From NCBI GenBank assembly GCA_001510575.1, contig LNGK01000002.1:1910144-1974143 (forward strand): a stretch of DNA of 64,000 nt, in the 5' to 3' direction. The notes under the pieces were generated by a model that saw nothing but the letters and a program-made list of their open reading frames with translations, did not search any database and had not been told where the DNA came from. The stretch is from Knoxdaviesia capensis (taxonomy: Eukaryota > Ascomycota > Sordariomycetes > Microascales > Gondwanamycetaceae). How positions within the stretch are numbered: position 1 is the first letter of the stretch; every line of letters starts with the position of its first letter. Both the position numbers and the translations under genes were made by a program. This document shows, one piece after another, positions 33,272 to 46,518 of this stretch.

Positions 33272-34416
33272 TTGCCCTCCAAAGAGCGGAACACGTTTTT
33301 GCCAGCCGGAATATCTATCCCCCCATGTCAAAAACAGCACAGCGACCCCCCGTAAAATCGGGAAAAACACACTGCAGAAATCAGCCAGCTCACCCGTGGT
33401 GGCCGGTCTGGCCCCATTTCAAAAAAAAAAAAAAAAACACCACATAAAATCAGACTCTCTCGCACAGACCATCGCCAGTCCAGGAATAGTCTAACCCGGA
33501 AGAGGAAGAGACAAAAGGGGGGGCGTGTCCCGACAAAAGCGCCACTCTAAAATCAAGCAGCAGTGACAAAATAACGTCATGGGCCCTGAAGCTAACATGC
33601 AGGATTTCGATAAAGCCAGCTAGAGAGGAGGAGAGACTAAAAAAAGTCTGGGGCCCATAAAAAAGATTCAGGGCCATTGGAAAAGTGTGCAAAAGTGAAG
33701 GTTGAGGAAAAGAAAAATCAGGAACCTGCATTAATTCGCACTTGGGAAGCATTGGCAATGGAAATGGCCTGTCCCGCACGAGTCGTCAAGCATATAGAGG
33801 ACAGAGTATTACATGAGAAGGTTACATGTAATGGAACGGCAAGAGAGTTAATAATGAAAATGTAGTAGTGTTCATTCAGAAATGCCTGTGTATACGGCGA
33901 ACTGGTAGAGAAAAGCAACAAGAAAAAATCCAAGAAAAACAAGGTGTAATGAACCGCTGCCATCTCAACAAGAAACCATGATGAAAAAATAACTCCTCCC
34001 ACCGAAAAAAGAAGTAACGCCCAAATGTGTATTGTATATAGTGTGTGCTGAACTGGCGAGGGTCGCGAAGACCACCTCCCAAGACAGTCACGGAGAGAGA
34101 AGCAAAAAGAAAGAGTAGTAGAGACAAAGAAAAGAAAAAGAAAAAAGGAAAACACGCGGTGCGCGTATCTAGTGAAGAAGGGTGACTGTATCGTAACGAA
34201 CACCCTCCAGGATAAGTAAGAGGAAGAAAAACAAACAGGTCGAAGGAATGAACCTCGTCGGGGTTCAATTGACCCCAGAATGCAGGAGAAAATGGACAAG
34301 AAATAGGAAAAGGAGTATAATGTAAGGAAAGATTAAAATAAGAGACATGAGATGAAAGAAAGAAAAGAGATCCGATAGGAACGTGGTCGTTTGTTAAGAT
34401 GTTTTTTTGTGTGTGT

Positions 34417-36066
34417 TTAGTCTGTCGCAGCCGTCGGCTTTTCGCGTCGCATCGACCATCGGCTCTTCTTCGCCGGCTTGGCGTCAGCAGCCACAGGAGC
34501 CACAACGCCCTTGGGCGCCTTGACGAGCTTGCCGCCGCGAGACCGGCCGGCCTTGCTGGACGAGTCATCGGTGTCGAATCGCGAGAGGTTGTTGCTGGAG
34601 TTGTCAGTCGCCATCGGGGGGTACGAGATCGTTGCCGAGGGCTGTCCACCGCTCATGACGGGGGCGGGCGCCGCGGCCTCGCGGCTGGAGGCGCGGGGGG
34701 TCGACTCCTCCTCCGTCACCGGGAGGGGAATTGACGGGAAGCTCATGCGGCTGCTGGACCGGTTGGAGCTGACGAGGGGCATCACGCGAGTAGAGGCCAC
34801 CGGAGTCTGCTTGATGCTGTCCTCCAAAGTCATGAACGGCTTGGAGATCTTGGCGTCAACAGTGTCGAAGCCGTCCAGCTCGGTAAACCGGGTGACCTTG
34901 GGCACCTTGGTTTCCTTCTGCATCAGGGTCGGGCTGTTGGAAAGGCTGGCGCTCGCCGAGGTTCCGGGGGTCGACTCGGTGCTGGCAGGCTGAGTATCGA
35001 GGGCCTTCGACGGCCGCGAGTCCAGAACATATGAAGATTCCGAGTTCTCGTCCGACGACGAGCTATCACCAGCGGTCGCCGCAGTGTTCACCTTCGACTC
35101 GCCACTGCCAAACGGAAAAACGAAGTCGGAAGAGATGTCGACGGCAGGTGTTACAGGGGCGGAGGCGGACACCGAGGTGCGAGAGGGGCGGGACGAGGTG
35201 TAAGGAATGGCGGGAGTCATGAACAGGTCCGGGGTGGATGCGCCGGAAGGCAGGTAGGGGCCAGGCGTCCGTGCCGAGGTGGAAGACACAGAGCTGAATC
35301 CGCGAATGGAAGGAGGAGGGCGCGAGTCCCGCGCGCTGGATTGTCTGGGGCCAGACATGGGAATGCGATCAATTGAGTGCTCCGAGCCAGTGCGAGGCCG
35401 GCTAGGGTGCAGACGGTGGGCACCAGATTCGCTGGAGCCCATGGATTTGTGAGTCTTGACACGGGGGCGCGGCTGCTTGATCTCAAGATCGTCCTGTGAG
35501 CTAGAAGAGTTGCTAGACGAGGCCGAGTCTGAGTGGCGTTGGCGAGAGGCGCTGAGCGCATTGAAGGCGATGGCGCGGTCGACCTCTTTGCCCTTGACCG
35601 AAGGCATGCTGGGAAGATCGGGGATATCGGGGGTAGCGGGGACAGAGTATAGCACTTCACTCATCCGGTCGTTCCACATGGGGTGGTTGCTAGAGCCGGA
35701 GAAGCCGTAGCTGTAGGAGCGGCCCAAGGCCACGCGGGGGTTGGCGTGAGGACTAGGATAGCTCACTTGCGACAGGCTGCTGGATACTCGGGGAAGGGGA
35801 GCCATGTGGCTGAGCATGTGAGGGTGGATGTTAACCATCGACGCAGACGACGGCATGGTGCTTCTCCGACGGTTGGCCTCGAGAATCTTGGTGCGGTCGT
35901 CGGCTCGTAGGTTGGCGGGAGCTCCGCAAAGAGCGTCTACTGCGGCGTGGGTGGGAACATGTTTATAGACAGGCTTTTCGCTCTCCCTTTTTTGCTGCTC
36001 GGCCTGTTTTTGCTGGTGCTCTTTGGCCTGTTGGCGGCTCTTCTTGAGCATAGAGAAGACTGACAT
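34417..36066 (-). CDS. Conserved-looking Ser-rich protein of unknown function
   Basis: Single exon, 549 residues. The N-terminal 30 residues form a charged helix rich in Lys, Gln and Glu (SMLKKSRQQAKEHQQKQAEQ). The next block, VYKHVPTHAAVDALCGAP followed by DRTKILEANRRRS, looks like an ordered conserved motif and resembles hypothetical proteins I recall from other Pezizomycotina. Most of the rest is Ser/Pro/Thr-rich and probably disordered, with many Ser-Pro and Arg-x-x-Ser sites that could be phosphorylated. The C-terminus is basic (AKKSRWSMRREKPTAATD). No catalytic domain or membrane segment is seen. I do not assign a function. Codon use and the steady open frame support a real gene. The long purine-rich sequence at 36070-37560 on the plus strand reads as a pyrimidine-rich leader for it. 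Confidence 0.8.
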   Translation of the reverse strand: MSVFSMLKKSRQQAKEHQQKQAEQQKRESEKPVYKHVPTHAAVDALCGAPANLRADDRTKILEANRRRSTMPSSASMVNIHPHMLSHMAPLPRVSSSLSQVSYPSPHANPRVALGRSYSYGFSGSSNHPMWNDRMSEVLYSVPATPDIPDLPSMPSVKGKEVDRAIAFNALSASRQRHSDSASSSNSSSSQDDLEIKQPRPRVKTHKSMGSSESGAHRLHPSRPRTGSEHSIDRIPMSGPRQSSARDSRPPPSIRGFSSVSSTSARTPGPYLPSGASTPDLFMTPAIPYTSSRPSRTSVSASAPVTPAVDISSDFVFPFGSGESKVNTAATAGDSSSSDENSESSYVLDSRPSKALDTQPASTESTPGTSASASLSNSPTLMQKETKVPKVTRFTELDGFDTVDAKISKPFMTLEDSIKQTPVASTRVMPLVSSNRSSSRMSFPSIPLPVTEEESTPRASSREAAAPAPVMSGGQPSATISYPPMATDNSSNNLSRFDTDDSSSKAGRSRGGKLVKAPKGVVAPVAADAKPAKKSRWSMRREKPTAATD

Positions 36067-38997
36067 TGTGGGGTATTAGTTGTCGGAGACTTTCGTCTCG
36101 CGTCTGGAGGGAATCCGGAGGTCGAATTAGGATCTGACTGAGCTGCTCTACAACCGAGAACAGCAAGTGAGATTGATAAAAGAGGAAAACCAGAAAATTC
36201 CAAGACGATTAAAATAAAGGGTCAGAAATTATGTGGTTCCGGGTAAATAACCAGCACGAGGAGATATATGGGGGCGCTTTCTGGGGTTAGGTAAGTTTGC
36301 GCGTAGGTTCTGGAAGAGGAAGGAGATAGTAGGGGATACAGGGGAAGGGAACAATGGATATATATTAAAAAGATCTCGATGCTCAGAAATAAGGATTTGG
36401 AGGAACCGGGAGAATAAAGAGGAAATGGATATGAGGAGGTCGAAAGAATATATAATTGACCGGGAAGAAGCGCGTCCTAATGAAGACACACAGAGGCAGA
36501 TTGGACGGGTGTAAAACGCATCCGAGGAAGCGGGACAGAACACGGAGAACGAGCGGTTTCTGGAAAGGTTCCTCGCCTAAAAAAAACCTTGGGATTCGGG
36601 AGGCGAGAAAGACAAGATTTGATAAATAAGGATAAGGCTTGTGCGGCGTAAATTGACGTTTCCAACGGTCCACGAAGTGGCTCCTTGTATCTCGGTAGGG
36701 GGAAGATAACGGAAACTTTAGGTTGGTCGTAGAGGGAGCGATTAGGTGAAACCTGCAACTGGAATGTGGGTGAAATCTCACGACTGAAGCAGTCGATAGG
36801 AGTCCCGTTAAGATCGGCGGAGGGGGGAAAGAATATACGGCAGACGGAGGAGACAAGATCGAGACTCAGAAATGAGAAAAGAAAAGCGGATGAAGAATAG
36901 AAAGCGAGAGCAGAGGAATATTGAGGAGATTAAAAGACACCGGCCTGTGACTAATCAGAACAGCTCAATATCGCTTCTGAGGCAGCCAGGATCGGGCAAG
37001 ATTCGGCTGGGGAAGGCGCGGACAGCGACGAATCAGGCAAGAACAGATCAGCAGCAGGGCAACAGCTTGGAGAGGAAGGCGCAAGGCAGTATGAAGTCTT
37101 GGGTTGTTTCCAGGAAGGCTGCGCGACCAGGCACGGCACGTGGCAGACGACGAGCAGTTAGAGAGATGAGAGAGGATTGGTGATAGAGAAGAGGAATATG
37201 AGGACGGAGATGAAGAGAGAGGTAGAAGAGGGAGAGTAGATTTGAGTGGGCGGAGGAAGAAGAAGAAGAGACTGGAAGTGGGAAACGAGAGAGAAAAGAA
37301 CGAATGGCAGGTATAACAGAGACTAGATATTGACGGTGACAGAAGAGAGAGGAGGAATCTAACAGAGAAAGGAGGAAAAAGAAGGACTTGGGTGTGTACG
37401 GACAAACAGAAAGAGAGAGGGAGGGAGAAACAAAGAGCTATTCAAAGGGAAAAAACGAACAGCTCAGCAAGGGAAAGCTGGGCGACGGGGAACTCTTAAA
37501 CTTAAAGAGACGACACGGCGTAGGAACACAATAACGCACTTCTAAGACAGAAAGACAGGGTGAAGTTGTTAGAGCAGTTGCTGGAAAAGGAAGCAAATGA
37601 GCTTGGCAGCATTGGGGGTGGATGTTTGGTTCTTCTCGCGCTCTCTCTCTCTCTCGTTCCTGTCGCTGGTGTCTGTCTTGTCTCTTTGGGGGTGTTCGGA
37701 GTGTGGTGGAGATGGTGTGTGTGGAAGAAAAAGAAAAAAGATATATAAAACAGGGACCTGGACTAAGCCAAGGAAACACAGTGGTGGGGAGTGTGTTTTG
37801 GAAGAGAGACAGCACTGTCTCCGTGGTGGTGGGACAGCGCTGCGCAGTGAATTTTGTTGCGCTGCTGTTCGGACGTTTAATAGAGTAGTTTCTAGCAAGA
37901 CATAGTTGGAGTCTGTGCTGACCATTGCCTGGAAGTTGAAGGACTCACCCCCCCGGAACCGGGCAGCATGAAGATGCCGATCCAGCGAGCATCACTCTGG
38001 CCAGCCCAGAAGCAGCAGACACACACAGTGTCCCCCCCCTCTCCAGTACCTGCCTGTCACTCACTCACACATTCGCTTACCCAGTGTGAGAGAGAGCTGA
38101 GAAGAAGATGAAGAGGCTGAATACGACAAGCGCAGAAAAATAGAATAAAATAAATATTGGCTACTACTAGACTCCCACCGCATATTCCGGGTATTGGCAT
38201 GTTTCCTCACCGTATTCCCATTCAACATCAGCACCAACCGCCAACCACTTGCTGACAGCCTGCTGTTTTCCAATGCGATGAAGAGCCAAGCGGGTTCGTG
38301 ATGGTGTAACTTGCGTGTGGGCGGCCACTCCAGGTTTAGACGGCCAAAGCTGAGAGATATATCTCCGTCCTAGATAAAGAACCTGTCTGTGTCGCTTTCC
38401 TAGGCTGACTTCTGCGGTCGAGCTTGTGAACGAAGAAGAAGGGGAAGAAGAAGTGGGCATCCGAGCCTCATATCTGTGACCAGACTTGAATAATAGGCGA
38501 GAGGCGAGCGGGTCGGGGGGGGGCTTCGTTGTTCTTCGGTTTGGGTTTTTTTTCAGGCGTCTACCTAGGAGTCAAGTGGCTAGATGCCGCAGCCTGTGCG
38601 CATACAACCGGCAGGGAAAGACGAAAACCTCTCCACATGAGAGGCAAAGAAACCTCGAGACTGACGAAATCGAGGTGGTTGAAAGAAGGGCATACGAGAT
38701 GAACAACTTCCCCCAACCACAACGGGTGGACTACCTAGGCAGACACGCTTATTATGCATCTACTGAAGCCTCTTTTTCGAACTGTGACTAATGCTTGAAC
38801 ACGTAGGAAAATAATCGGAGGGAGGTCCGGATAGCGATGGGCCGAAGGGAAAGAACCCCGAAGCGGCGACTCTGGCTCCATGCTAAGCGATACATATGCA
38901 GCAAAATGGATTCCATGAGGTTTTCAGCTTCATCTGTTCTTCTTCTTCTGCTCCTCACCATGGCATTACGAGGCGAGGACTACAGGGTTTCCATATT

Positions 38998-39012
38998 GTA
39001 CTGTACAGTACT
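38998..39012. repeat. GTACTGTACAGTACT palindrome
   Basis: Same family as the elements at 33136 and 46093. Confidence 0.8.
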
Positions 39013-40260
39013 ATTCACTCCGGTTACGACTATTCTTAAGCTCTTCGACTCATCCATCACCCACCCACTCATCCGAAACGATCTTGGGCGCAACACTCTC
39101 TCTCTCTTTCTCTCTTCGGGCCCCTGTCTCACATTCCATCGTCATATCACCAGAACGAACGCACAAAAGAGAGAACGAGAGAGAATCTGCAGACTTGTGC
39201 AGGTACGAGGAACCACTACAAGCTGCAAAAGTTGGATGTCTATGCGGTCCTTGCGGGCTAGTGGCTAGCACCATCGGGGTTTTTTTCTCTCGTGTTTTCA
39301 GGTTCAGGTTTTGCGGCACCCAAGACTTCTGAGTCCCCCCCAGCCAAACAGATCGAAGAACTTGTGGCCTGCATATACGCCCATCCACCCCCCTCCCCAC
39401 TCGGGGACGAATCCTGGGCCCTCTTCTGTGCACCAAATACGAGGGGGAAAAGTGTGTGCTAGTAAAGCCGCCAGCCATGAACTAACCCAGGAATATTTTT
39501 ACTCCCTACGGTACATACGGAGAGCGAGACAGACGCTGTGCGAATGGGCATACGCCTGGCGAGTCAACATCGACCGAACGATGGGCGGCCACAGCATTGC
39601 ATACCGGTTTAACGCTGCGGATTTGCATAACCACACACACACACACATGCAGCAGACGTTATGCAGCCTTGGTTCAATATTGTGCGTTGGCCTTACGTCG
39701 AATAGGGACGAACGATGGACGATCACTTTGCTCGTTTCTGTCTGGGCTCGTATTGCCTGTACTCCAATGGATGGACCTGGACGGGACTTGTTACGCACAC
39801 ACACGTATGTAAGTGGGCTCCCAAACAGTTGGATCTTTCAATTACGATCTTTGCTCCCCTCCCCCCAAATGCTGTGTGGCCCTGGAGGCTTGATCCCTCC
39901 GCGCTCTCTCTCTCTCTCTCCCTCTCCAATTATTATTAATTCTCTTTTTGTTTGTTTGTGTGTGTCACTCAAAGCCAGGCCCGCCCATCCCTTCCGAGCC
40001 TTCGAGTTCTTTTTGGCTGGTTTTGCCTCTCCGCCGCCCCTCTGGTGTCTCAACTCCACAAGGGAACTGGAGACGACGAGGCCATTTCTTGAAAAGCAAG
40101 CAGGAAAGGGCAACGACTTGGGGGGCGATGAGGGAGAGAAAAATGCGGGCCGTGTTCCAGTCCCGACCAAGTTTTCTCTTTTCTCTTTCACTCTCGACAC
40201 ATTCTTTCCTGGTCCGACTCCTCACGCTTACAGGAATTATTGATACAAGTCGGTGTCTGC

Positions 40261-40323
40261 TAAAAAAAATAAAAAAAATAAAAATAAAACCAAAAAATAA
40301 AAAATAAAAAAATAAAATAAAAA
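40261..40323. repeat. A-rich tract of AAAATA-like units
   Basis: Sixty-three bases made only of A and T apart from two C, in imperfect AAAAT/AAAAAAT units. Confidence 0.85.
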
Positions 40324-40864
40324 GCAACAACGAACAACCAACTTGACCCGGAACTCAGTCCGGCCCTAGATTGCTACAAAACCCTGGCCGGCATCTTCAG
40401 CCGACCATATTTGTTTAACGGGGGGAGAGGGACTAGAAGAAGAAAAAGGGGAGAGAGGTGCCACAACGGCTTGCAAAATGCCTCCACTAGCTGGAATGGT
40501 TCAAGATGTGTGGGTGTGCTATTTTAAGGTGAACTGGCGGAGAGGGAGACAGCACACGGAGTAGTGGACGCACTATTTTCAGGTCGGACCCATTCCGTGG
40601 TGTCCCCATAATATCGAGGTTTTTTTTGTCGGCTTCTTCTTCCCCTTGGGGCGGCCGTTAATAGTTTACACACCATGATTGACTGGCTTGATTTTTTGTA
40701 GATCCGGAACGAACAAGAAAGCGCAAGATACTGTACAATAAGAATTGTGCTATTATCGATAGACCGTCAGCTAAGAAGCCGTCCCAATATTGTCAAGACC
40801 GGACGAACGACACCAGTTTCTTTGCTTGTTGCCAGCCGGGCCCCTGTCAAAGGCTGGCGAATTT

Positions 40865-40914
40865 CTCTTCTCTTCTCTTCTCTTCTGATTTTATTTTATT
40901 TTATTGTATTTTAT
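40865..40914. repeat. (TCTTC)n followed by (TTTTA)n
   Basis: Two adjacent pentanucleotide tandem repeats of about four to five units each. Confidence 0.8.
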
Positions 40915-41836
40915 TCCTATTTTCTTTTTTCTTTTTCTTTGTCCAGACCTGACACTCCGCGGTCGACAATTCACACGTACTGGCTCTGGCGAGAGCTGGG
41001 GCAAGTCACCGTTTAATTGTCCAGTTCGTGCTGTTCGGCTTGTTATTTCGACTGTGGCAGGTCGATCATTTCTTAGGGTTTAGCTTGTTTGGCTTTGCCC
41101 ACTTTGACTGGAGGGCTGGATCAGGCAAGGCATATTATCAAAAGCTCACCAGACTATAAATGGACAGAAACCGGGGGGAGAAGAAGAAGCGATGATCTGC
41201 CCCTCCATGCTCTTATCTTCAAATCCCCGGGGGTTGACTTTGACTGAGTTGGTATAGCACGACGACTTCGATATCTCTCTGTCTGGTCGCTCTCGCACGC
41301 TTCGACCACACCCATGCTCGACGATATCTCTCGCCCCCAGTCACATCATTCCGGATTTCAATTCCAAAGCAGCATTTATTGGCAAAACTGATTACAGCTG
41401 AACGGCGACCACGACGCTCCCGGCTCGGCTCCTTCACTTCGTGGCTAGTGCTGCGTCGCTCTCCTCAATCTTCGATCTTGCTTCATTTACTACTAAAGCG
41501 CTATTCTCCTTCTTCATTTCTCCTGCTCATCCCCAAAAAGGTATCCACTGGGCCTACAGTCTCTCCTCCCTATAGGGGCTGTTGCTGCTTTGTTGTCCAT
41601 CCGGAATGTTCGAGGTTGTCAATGCACTGTTTGGCGTTCTGTTCTCCCTGTTCTCCCATCATGCGGTCACAGTACTCGCTGGCTGTGCACTCCACCTTTA
41701 GGACTAGTTCTTTTTTGTGATCTCCGGGAGAGGGAGGTCGGTATGTGTCGTCAGGATGTGTAAGTCAGGTACGGCGGCATCCTATGTTGAGAATCACGGC
41801 AGTTGTGGATTGTGTGTGTCATATAACCCAGCAGAA

Positions 41837-41858
41837 CAAAAGAAAAGAAAAGAAAAGA
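41837..41858. repeat. (AAAAG)n
   Basis: Four pentanucleotide units, less than 1 kb from the other pentanucleotide repeats. Confidence 0.8.
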
Positions 41859-44800
41859 ACCAATGGCAACTTTGGAAATTGGATCTTCGTCTCTCTCTGG
41901 GTGTCTCTCGGGTATTTCCGACCTTTCTCTCTCTTGTCTGTTGAAGCCTTGGGGGCTTATAAGCTCTTCTTTAGCTTCGTCTACGCCGCAGGCCACCTGG
42001 GAAATATATGATTATGTGGAAACATTTTCGTTCCTTTTTTTCTTTCCTCTTCTAAAATATCTGCAGATACGAGTAGGGCTGGTGTGGTCTGTTGAGAGAA
42101 ACAAGTTTTCCCGCAAACGAGCACCCTGCACGTATCTGCGGTGTTCCCCTTCCCCTTTCTTTCTTCAAAGCTCAGCTGGTGATTGTGAACCCTCCTAGCT
42201 CACTTAGAGTTTTCAGATTGGTCCTGGGTTTTTATGAAGATTGTCCAGGAATGCCAGAGGTATTGGCGAAAGTGGTTTGTGTCCCAGAGTCAATGCAAAA
42301 ACCAATGCTTATCTTCTTTTACCAGACTACCTCCGGACGTTGAATCAACGGTGCGTGATAGGAGGGAGGGATGGCAGAACGGAAAGTGATGTCCACGATG
42401 TGTGTGAAATGGATGGATGGAGGGACGGGAAAGGGGGGGTGTGGTCAGTAAGAGCTGGTGTTTGTTTGTTCCTGAGTTCCCAGCCTTCCCAGGCAGCTGA
42501 ACGGGATTCTGGGTCTGAGTCAGTCAGGCCCGTGGGCTAGAATGTGCAACCAACGACCTAACCTCCCAAGACAACTGAGCAGATACGGTACAGGCAGGAG
42601 AGGAGACACACACGGAGACTTTGGATGGGGCATGTTCGATCTGGATAGAACGCCCTTCGCCATTCCGCTCCTTGCACAATTGTGAACTGTTTTTGAAGAA
42701 GGTTCTCTTCGAGAGTTTGGAGACCTTTCAACAGACTGGAATGGTGTAATTCTGCCATCATTGTCAAATCCCACCCTGTTCCGGGGGGATACAGAAACTT
42801 GGTTGACAACAGACATGAGTTCTTGACATCCTTGACTTCCACGAATATCCATGCTCGGGAGAGAGGGCAGAAAGCGCCCAACATTGCCCTCGCTCTCTTT
42901 CTATCTTCATATTGACTCTTTTTGTTGATGCCCAGGCCACCGAACAAACGCAGTGTGTGTGTGTTGTAATTTCGCCAGTTTGGGAACGTGGCCCTGGTTC
43001 ACACCCACCACCACACCCACCACACCACCTCACTCATTCTCTCTATCTATCTCTACTGATCCTGCTTGTGGTACTACCACAACGAGGATATTCATTCGGC
43101 TAGGGGCAGGGAGGGAGGGAGGGCGTGTGGTGGGCGGTCTAAGTTGGCTCCCTGCAGAAAACCAGATAATAAGTCGCCGGTAGCGCGGAGTGGTGATTTT
43201 TATACTATACCGTAGTGCAAGTATGTCAGGATTTGGACGGCTGCATGTGCATATCCAAAGTGTGAGAGAGTCAGGTTGGGCGGGAAAAGAAGCTCGCAGT
43301 ATCAGACGGAAACCGGATCCAAAGAACTACAGTACACACACAACAACCAGCAGTATGAGAGCGAAAAGACGGGATGAGATGGGTTTAAGGCTGTATTAGT
43401 TTTCCCAGTATGATTGCCCTCGCGCTGGGAGACAGAACCAGGAAAATAAGAGTGTCCATTCTGCTGTGGTCTTCTTCCGTGCTCATCAAACAGACCGCGA
43501 CGATATCCTGCATACGGGAGGTACATCGGCCGCCGGCAGATTTACTATGTGCGGACATGTACCCCGCAGCAACACAGACACACACTCTCACGGTCCTCAC
43601 GCACTCTTCTCACACAGAACAGACAGAGAACCTGCATATTCAAGCTGCTGCCCTTTCTTCATGTGGTCGGTGTCACTATCTCAAAACTCACATTCTTCCT
43701 GTCTGGCTTCAACTTCCTTTTTTTTTATCCTTGGCTCGCGTCCTTTGTCCCGTTTGTCTGCGCTGCTCACTCACCGCCGCGCGAACTTCTATGTATTGCC
43801 CATCGTTTTCTTCCAAGCGATCTTCATCCGAACAGCTCACCCCCCGGACCCTTGTCAGCTGGAGACTGGCGGGTATTCAGATACCTGGGACACCCACTAC
43901 CATTACTTTGCTTTTTTTGGTATCTTCCAAGACTGTGCTTAGAGGCGCCGCTGCTGGCTGACGACCTGGCCGCGTCGTCGCGAAGGAGAAGAAGGGTGGT
44001 GGTGGAATAGAAAAGAAATATTGATTATTTGGAGGGTAGTTAAAATTTGATAGTATATCAACCCCGGCGGATGGTCGATAAGGCGGTAATTTCATGAACA
44101 GGTGAACGAACCTGCCAACACCACCACTTTTAAAGCGGATCTGACAAGGGGATCTACACGCCCGACATTTGAGCTTGTCCTGAAAGGTGTTCGGGAACCG
44201 CAATATTCGTGTGAGATCACGTCCAGCCAAGTGGGTATTGCGACTATTGTCATCCTCCTGGCTGGACACCTCACCAGGCAGGACGATGCACGCCAGGGAA
44301 CTGGGCTGGGCTGCCTCTTGCCTGCGAGAGATAAAAGAGGGAATGATCGTCGGCGTACTACGAGGTTGGAAGTAGCGAAGTGGAGGGGCGTGGCTACGAT
44401 AGAGAGAGAGGGGGGGAGAGAGAGAGATAGGCGGTCTTGGAGCGACGAAGTGACCCCCATTCACAGCTTGATTAGAATTGAGTTGTACATGGCGCTTGCA
44501 CACGAAAGTGGTCTGGTGACGGCGTCCGTCACGGACACCACTGACAGGAGATTGCCTGAAGGCCCGGGTCTGTACGAGTGGTACACGAGCGAACGAACCC
44601 GTGGCGGTGAGGGAGTAGATATCAGGACAGTCCGATAGCTGCAGCTCAATCCCAGGCAGCGAATTCGCAACAGCTGGGCTTGCACAAGGTGCTGCTTAGT
44701 TCCCTGGGCTAGTGTCCGGCGCTGTGGAGATAGATCATCATCATATCACGGAGCTGGGCCAAGGGTGGATATGGAGCATGCTCGCAAGTACAGTACGTGT

Positions 44801-46092
44801 AAGTGTAAGTATTGGCAGGGCTCAATCTCCGGGTCTGCAGCCTCAACTGCACCCTATTGCTCCGTATCAGCACTTGGGTATCTTCGACGGACGCCCCCTC
44901 GTCGTGGAAATTCGAGGCAGGGGGAGGGTCTGAGGCCCAGAGCCGAAGCGGACTCTTTTGCGGGCTTTGTCCGGCAGTATCACGGGAATTTGGCCATGTC
45001 CTGTCCAGATCAGACGATGATCTAGAAACAGAGGAGAGGGGAAAGAGCCTCATGCCAGAGCCAGGTATTGGACTGCACGTTGCGCCTTCATTCTGCTTTG
45101 CGCATTCGGAAGTACAAGATAACGCGGGCCCCCGGGTGGGATGGTGTTCCCATATCCGACGTGACGACGAGGACCAGCAATGCGGGATTATCGCTCCTGT
45201 GAAGCTCCTGCACAGCTCATCCAACGGTGTTTTTTTTTTTTTCAGGACACAATTCTAACGTATGTCTAGACCTACATGCATGTGGGCTTTTTGTGGGTAT
45301 GGGCCCTACAAGAGCGAGCGTCGGCGGGAAAACATCAACAGCACAAATACGATGAGAACAGCTAGAAAAGTGTCTCCAGCAGGCATAGGACGGCACGAAC
45401 AAGACTATTTGATGGCTGCAGGAGAAAAACACGTAGACGCAGGGTATTCGCGGGATGGTGATATCTGAGGTTGGGGGTTTGTGTCTCTGGGTGTAGCCGG
45501 ATTATTTCCCGCCTGGTCTATTGTCTGTTGGTGATGATCCAGGAACCCGATCAAGAACTCAGACATGTGTCTCACGCCAACCTTCTTTTTTTTTTATCTT
45601 GTGTGTGGGCACAGAACGGAACAACAGGGAATAAAACACCTATATCCCGGCTCAGCTGTTCTAGGATGTCAGACTGTGTCTTCCCGGCCTTCTTGTTCTG
45701 TTTCGTTTTAGGTTGCGGAGGGGCGGCAGCATGTAATGAACAGTACTGTACGTACAGCTGCGAAAATGAGACGGAGTGGGTCAAGCGGTTGATATTGAGG
45801 CTCTCTGTACGTCTTGTTTTTATACGAGGTGCATGCAATTCCTACTGTAAGTAGGGCTGGTTGTGTTCAGTGGCAGTTACTCTGTGCATTCCACTCTCGC
45901 TCGTGTTATATACGACTCTGACATGTTCGTCGTTGCTTTGCTGGCTGACGGGAATTGCCCACTGCCAGCGGGCTCTTCTTATCTTTGTAATTTTCCTGGC
46001 GGCTCCCCTGTTCAAAGTCGTCGTTCCCGTCCCTTGGCTTCAGTGTCTGACCGGCTGGCATAACGAGGATGTTTGTTTCTCCTCTCAGAAGT

Positions 46093-46120
46093 GTACTGTA
46101 CAGTACAGTACTGTACTGTA
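46093..46120. repeat. Longest TACTGTAC palindromic run
   Basis: Twenty-eight bases of overlapping GTACTGTACAGTAC units. It is the longest copy of this motif in the window. Confidence 0.85.
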
Positions 46121-46479
46121 TATCCCACGTCAAATATAAGCAAGCCCGCGGGCCACAATGGTCGTCTTACTCTGTGCCCCTCCGGCTTCCGTAATGTTCT
46201 GACGTACGAATCCCTCGCGAGGACCGCGATTTGTAATTGAATGGCAGGTTTTCCGCTCTTTCTTCTCTAGTTACAGCTAAATCTGCTGTGTTTGTGGTAA
46301 TCAGCTACGCCCTTCCCCAATAAGCGTATTACACAAAAAACGACATCGCTCTCAAAGGCAGGAATCAATGGCGAAGATCTCGGGACCACATCAGCGGGAA
46401 GTGGGCTTTTGTGCTCTTTTTCTCGTATCACTAAACACCCGGTCGTCACAAAGAGGAAGAAGACGAAGCTCACGGACAA

Positions 46480-46482
<3 letters not shown>

Positions 46483-46515
<33 letters not shown>
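46483..46515. repeat. (GA)n microsatellite
   Basis: About 16 uninterrupted GA units. Confidence 0.9.

Positions 46516-46518
<3 letters not shown>

Larger units (their letters stand above)
29127..34416. other. 5.3-kb gene-free stretch between convergent genes
   Basis: No protein-like open frame, RNA gene or transposon recognised. It contains a GTTAGGGTTTA motif near 30735, CCAACCCTAAC near 32945, a cluster of TACTGTAC palindromes at 33136-33157 and 33241-33271, and a 17-base A run at 33421-33437. The last 600 bases are purine-rich on the plus strand, being the 3' flank of the minus-strand gene. Confidence 0.5.

Noticed and set aside
39311..40243. 310-codon open frame on the plus strand
   Set aside because: It includes runs coded by CA and CT microsatellites (HTHTH, SLSLSPS), has no domain-like pattern, and stops in a CT-rich and A-rich repeat zone. 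Open by chance is the simplest reading.
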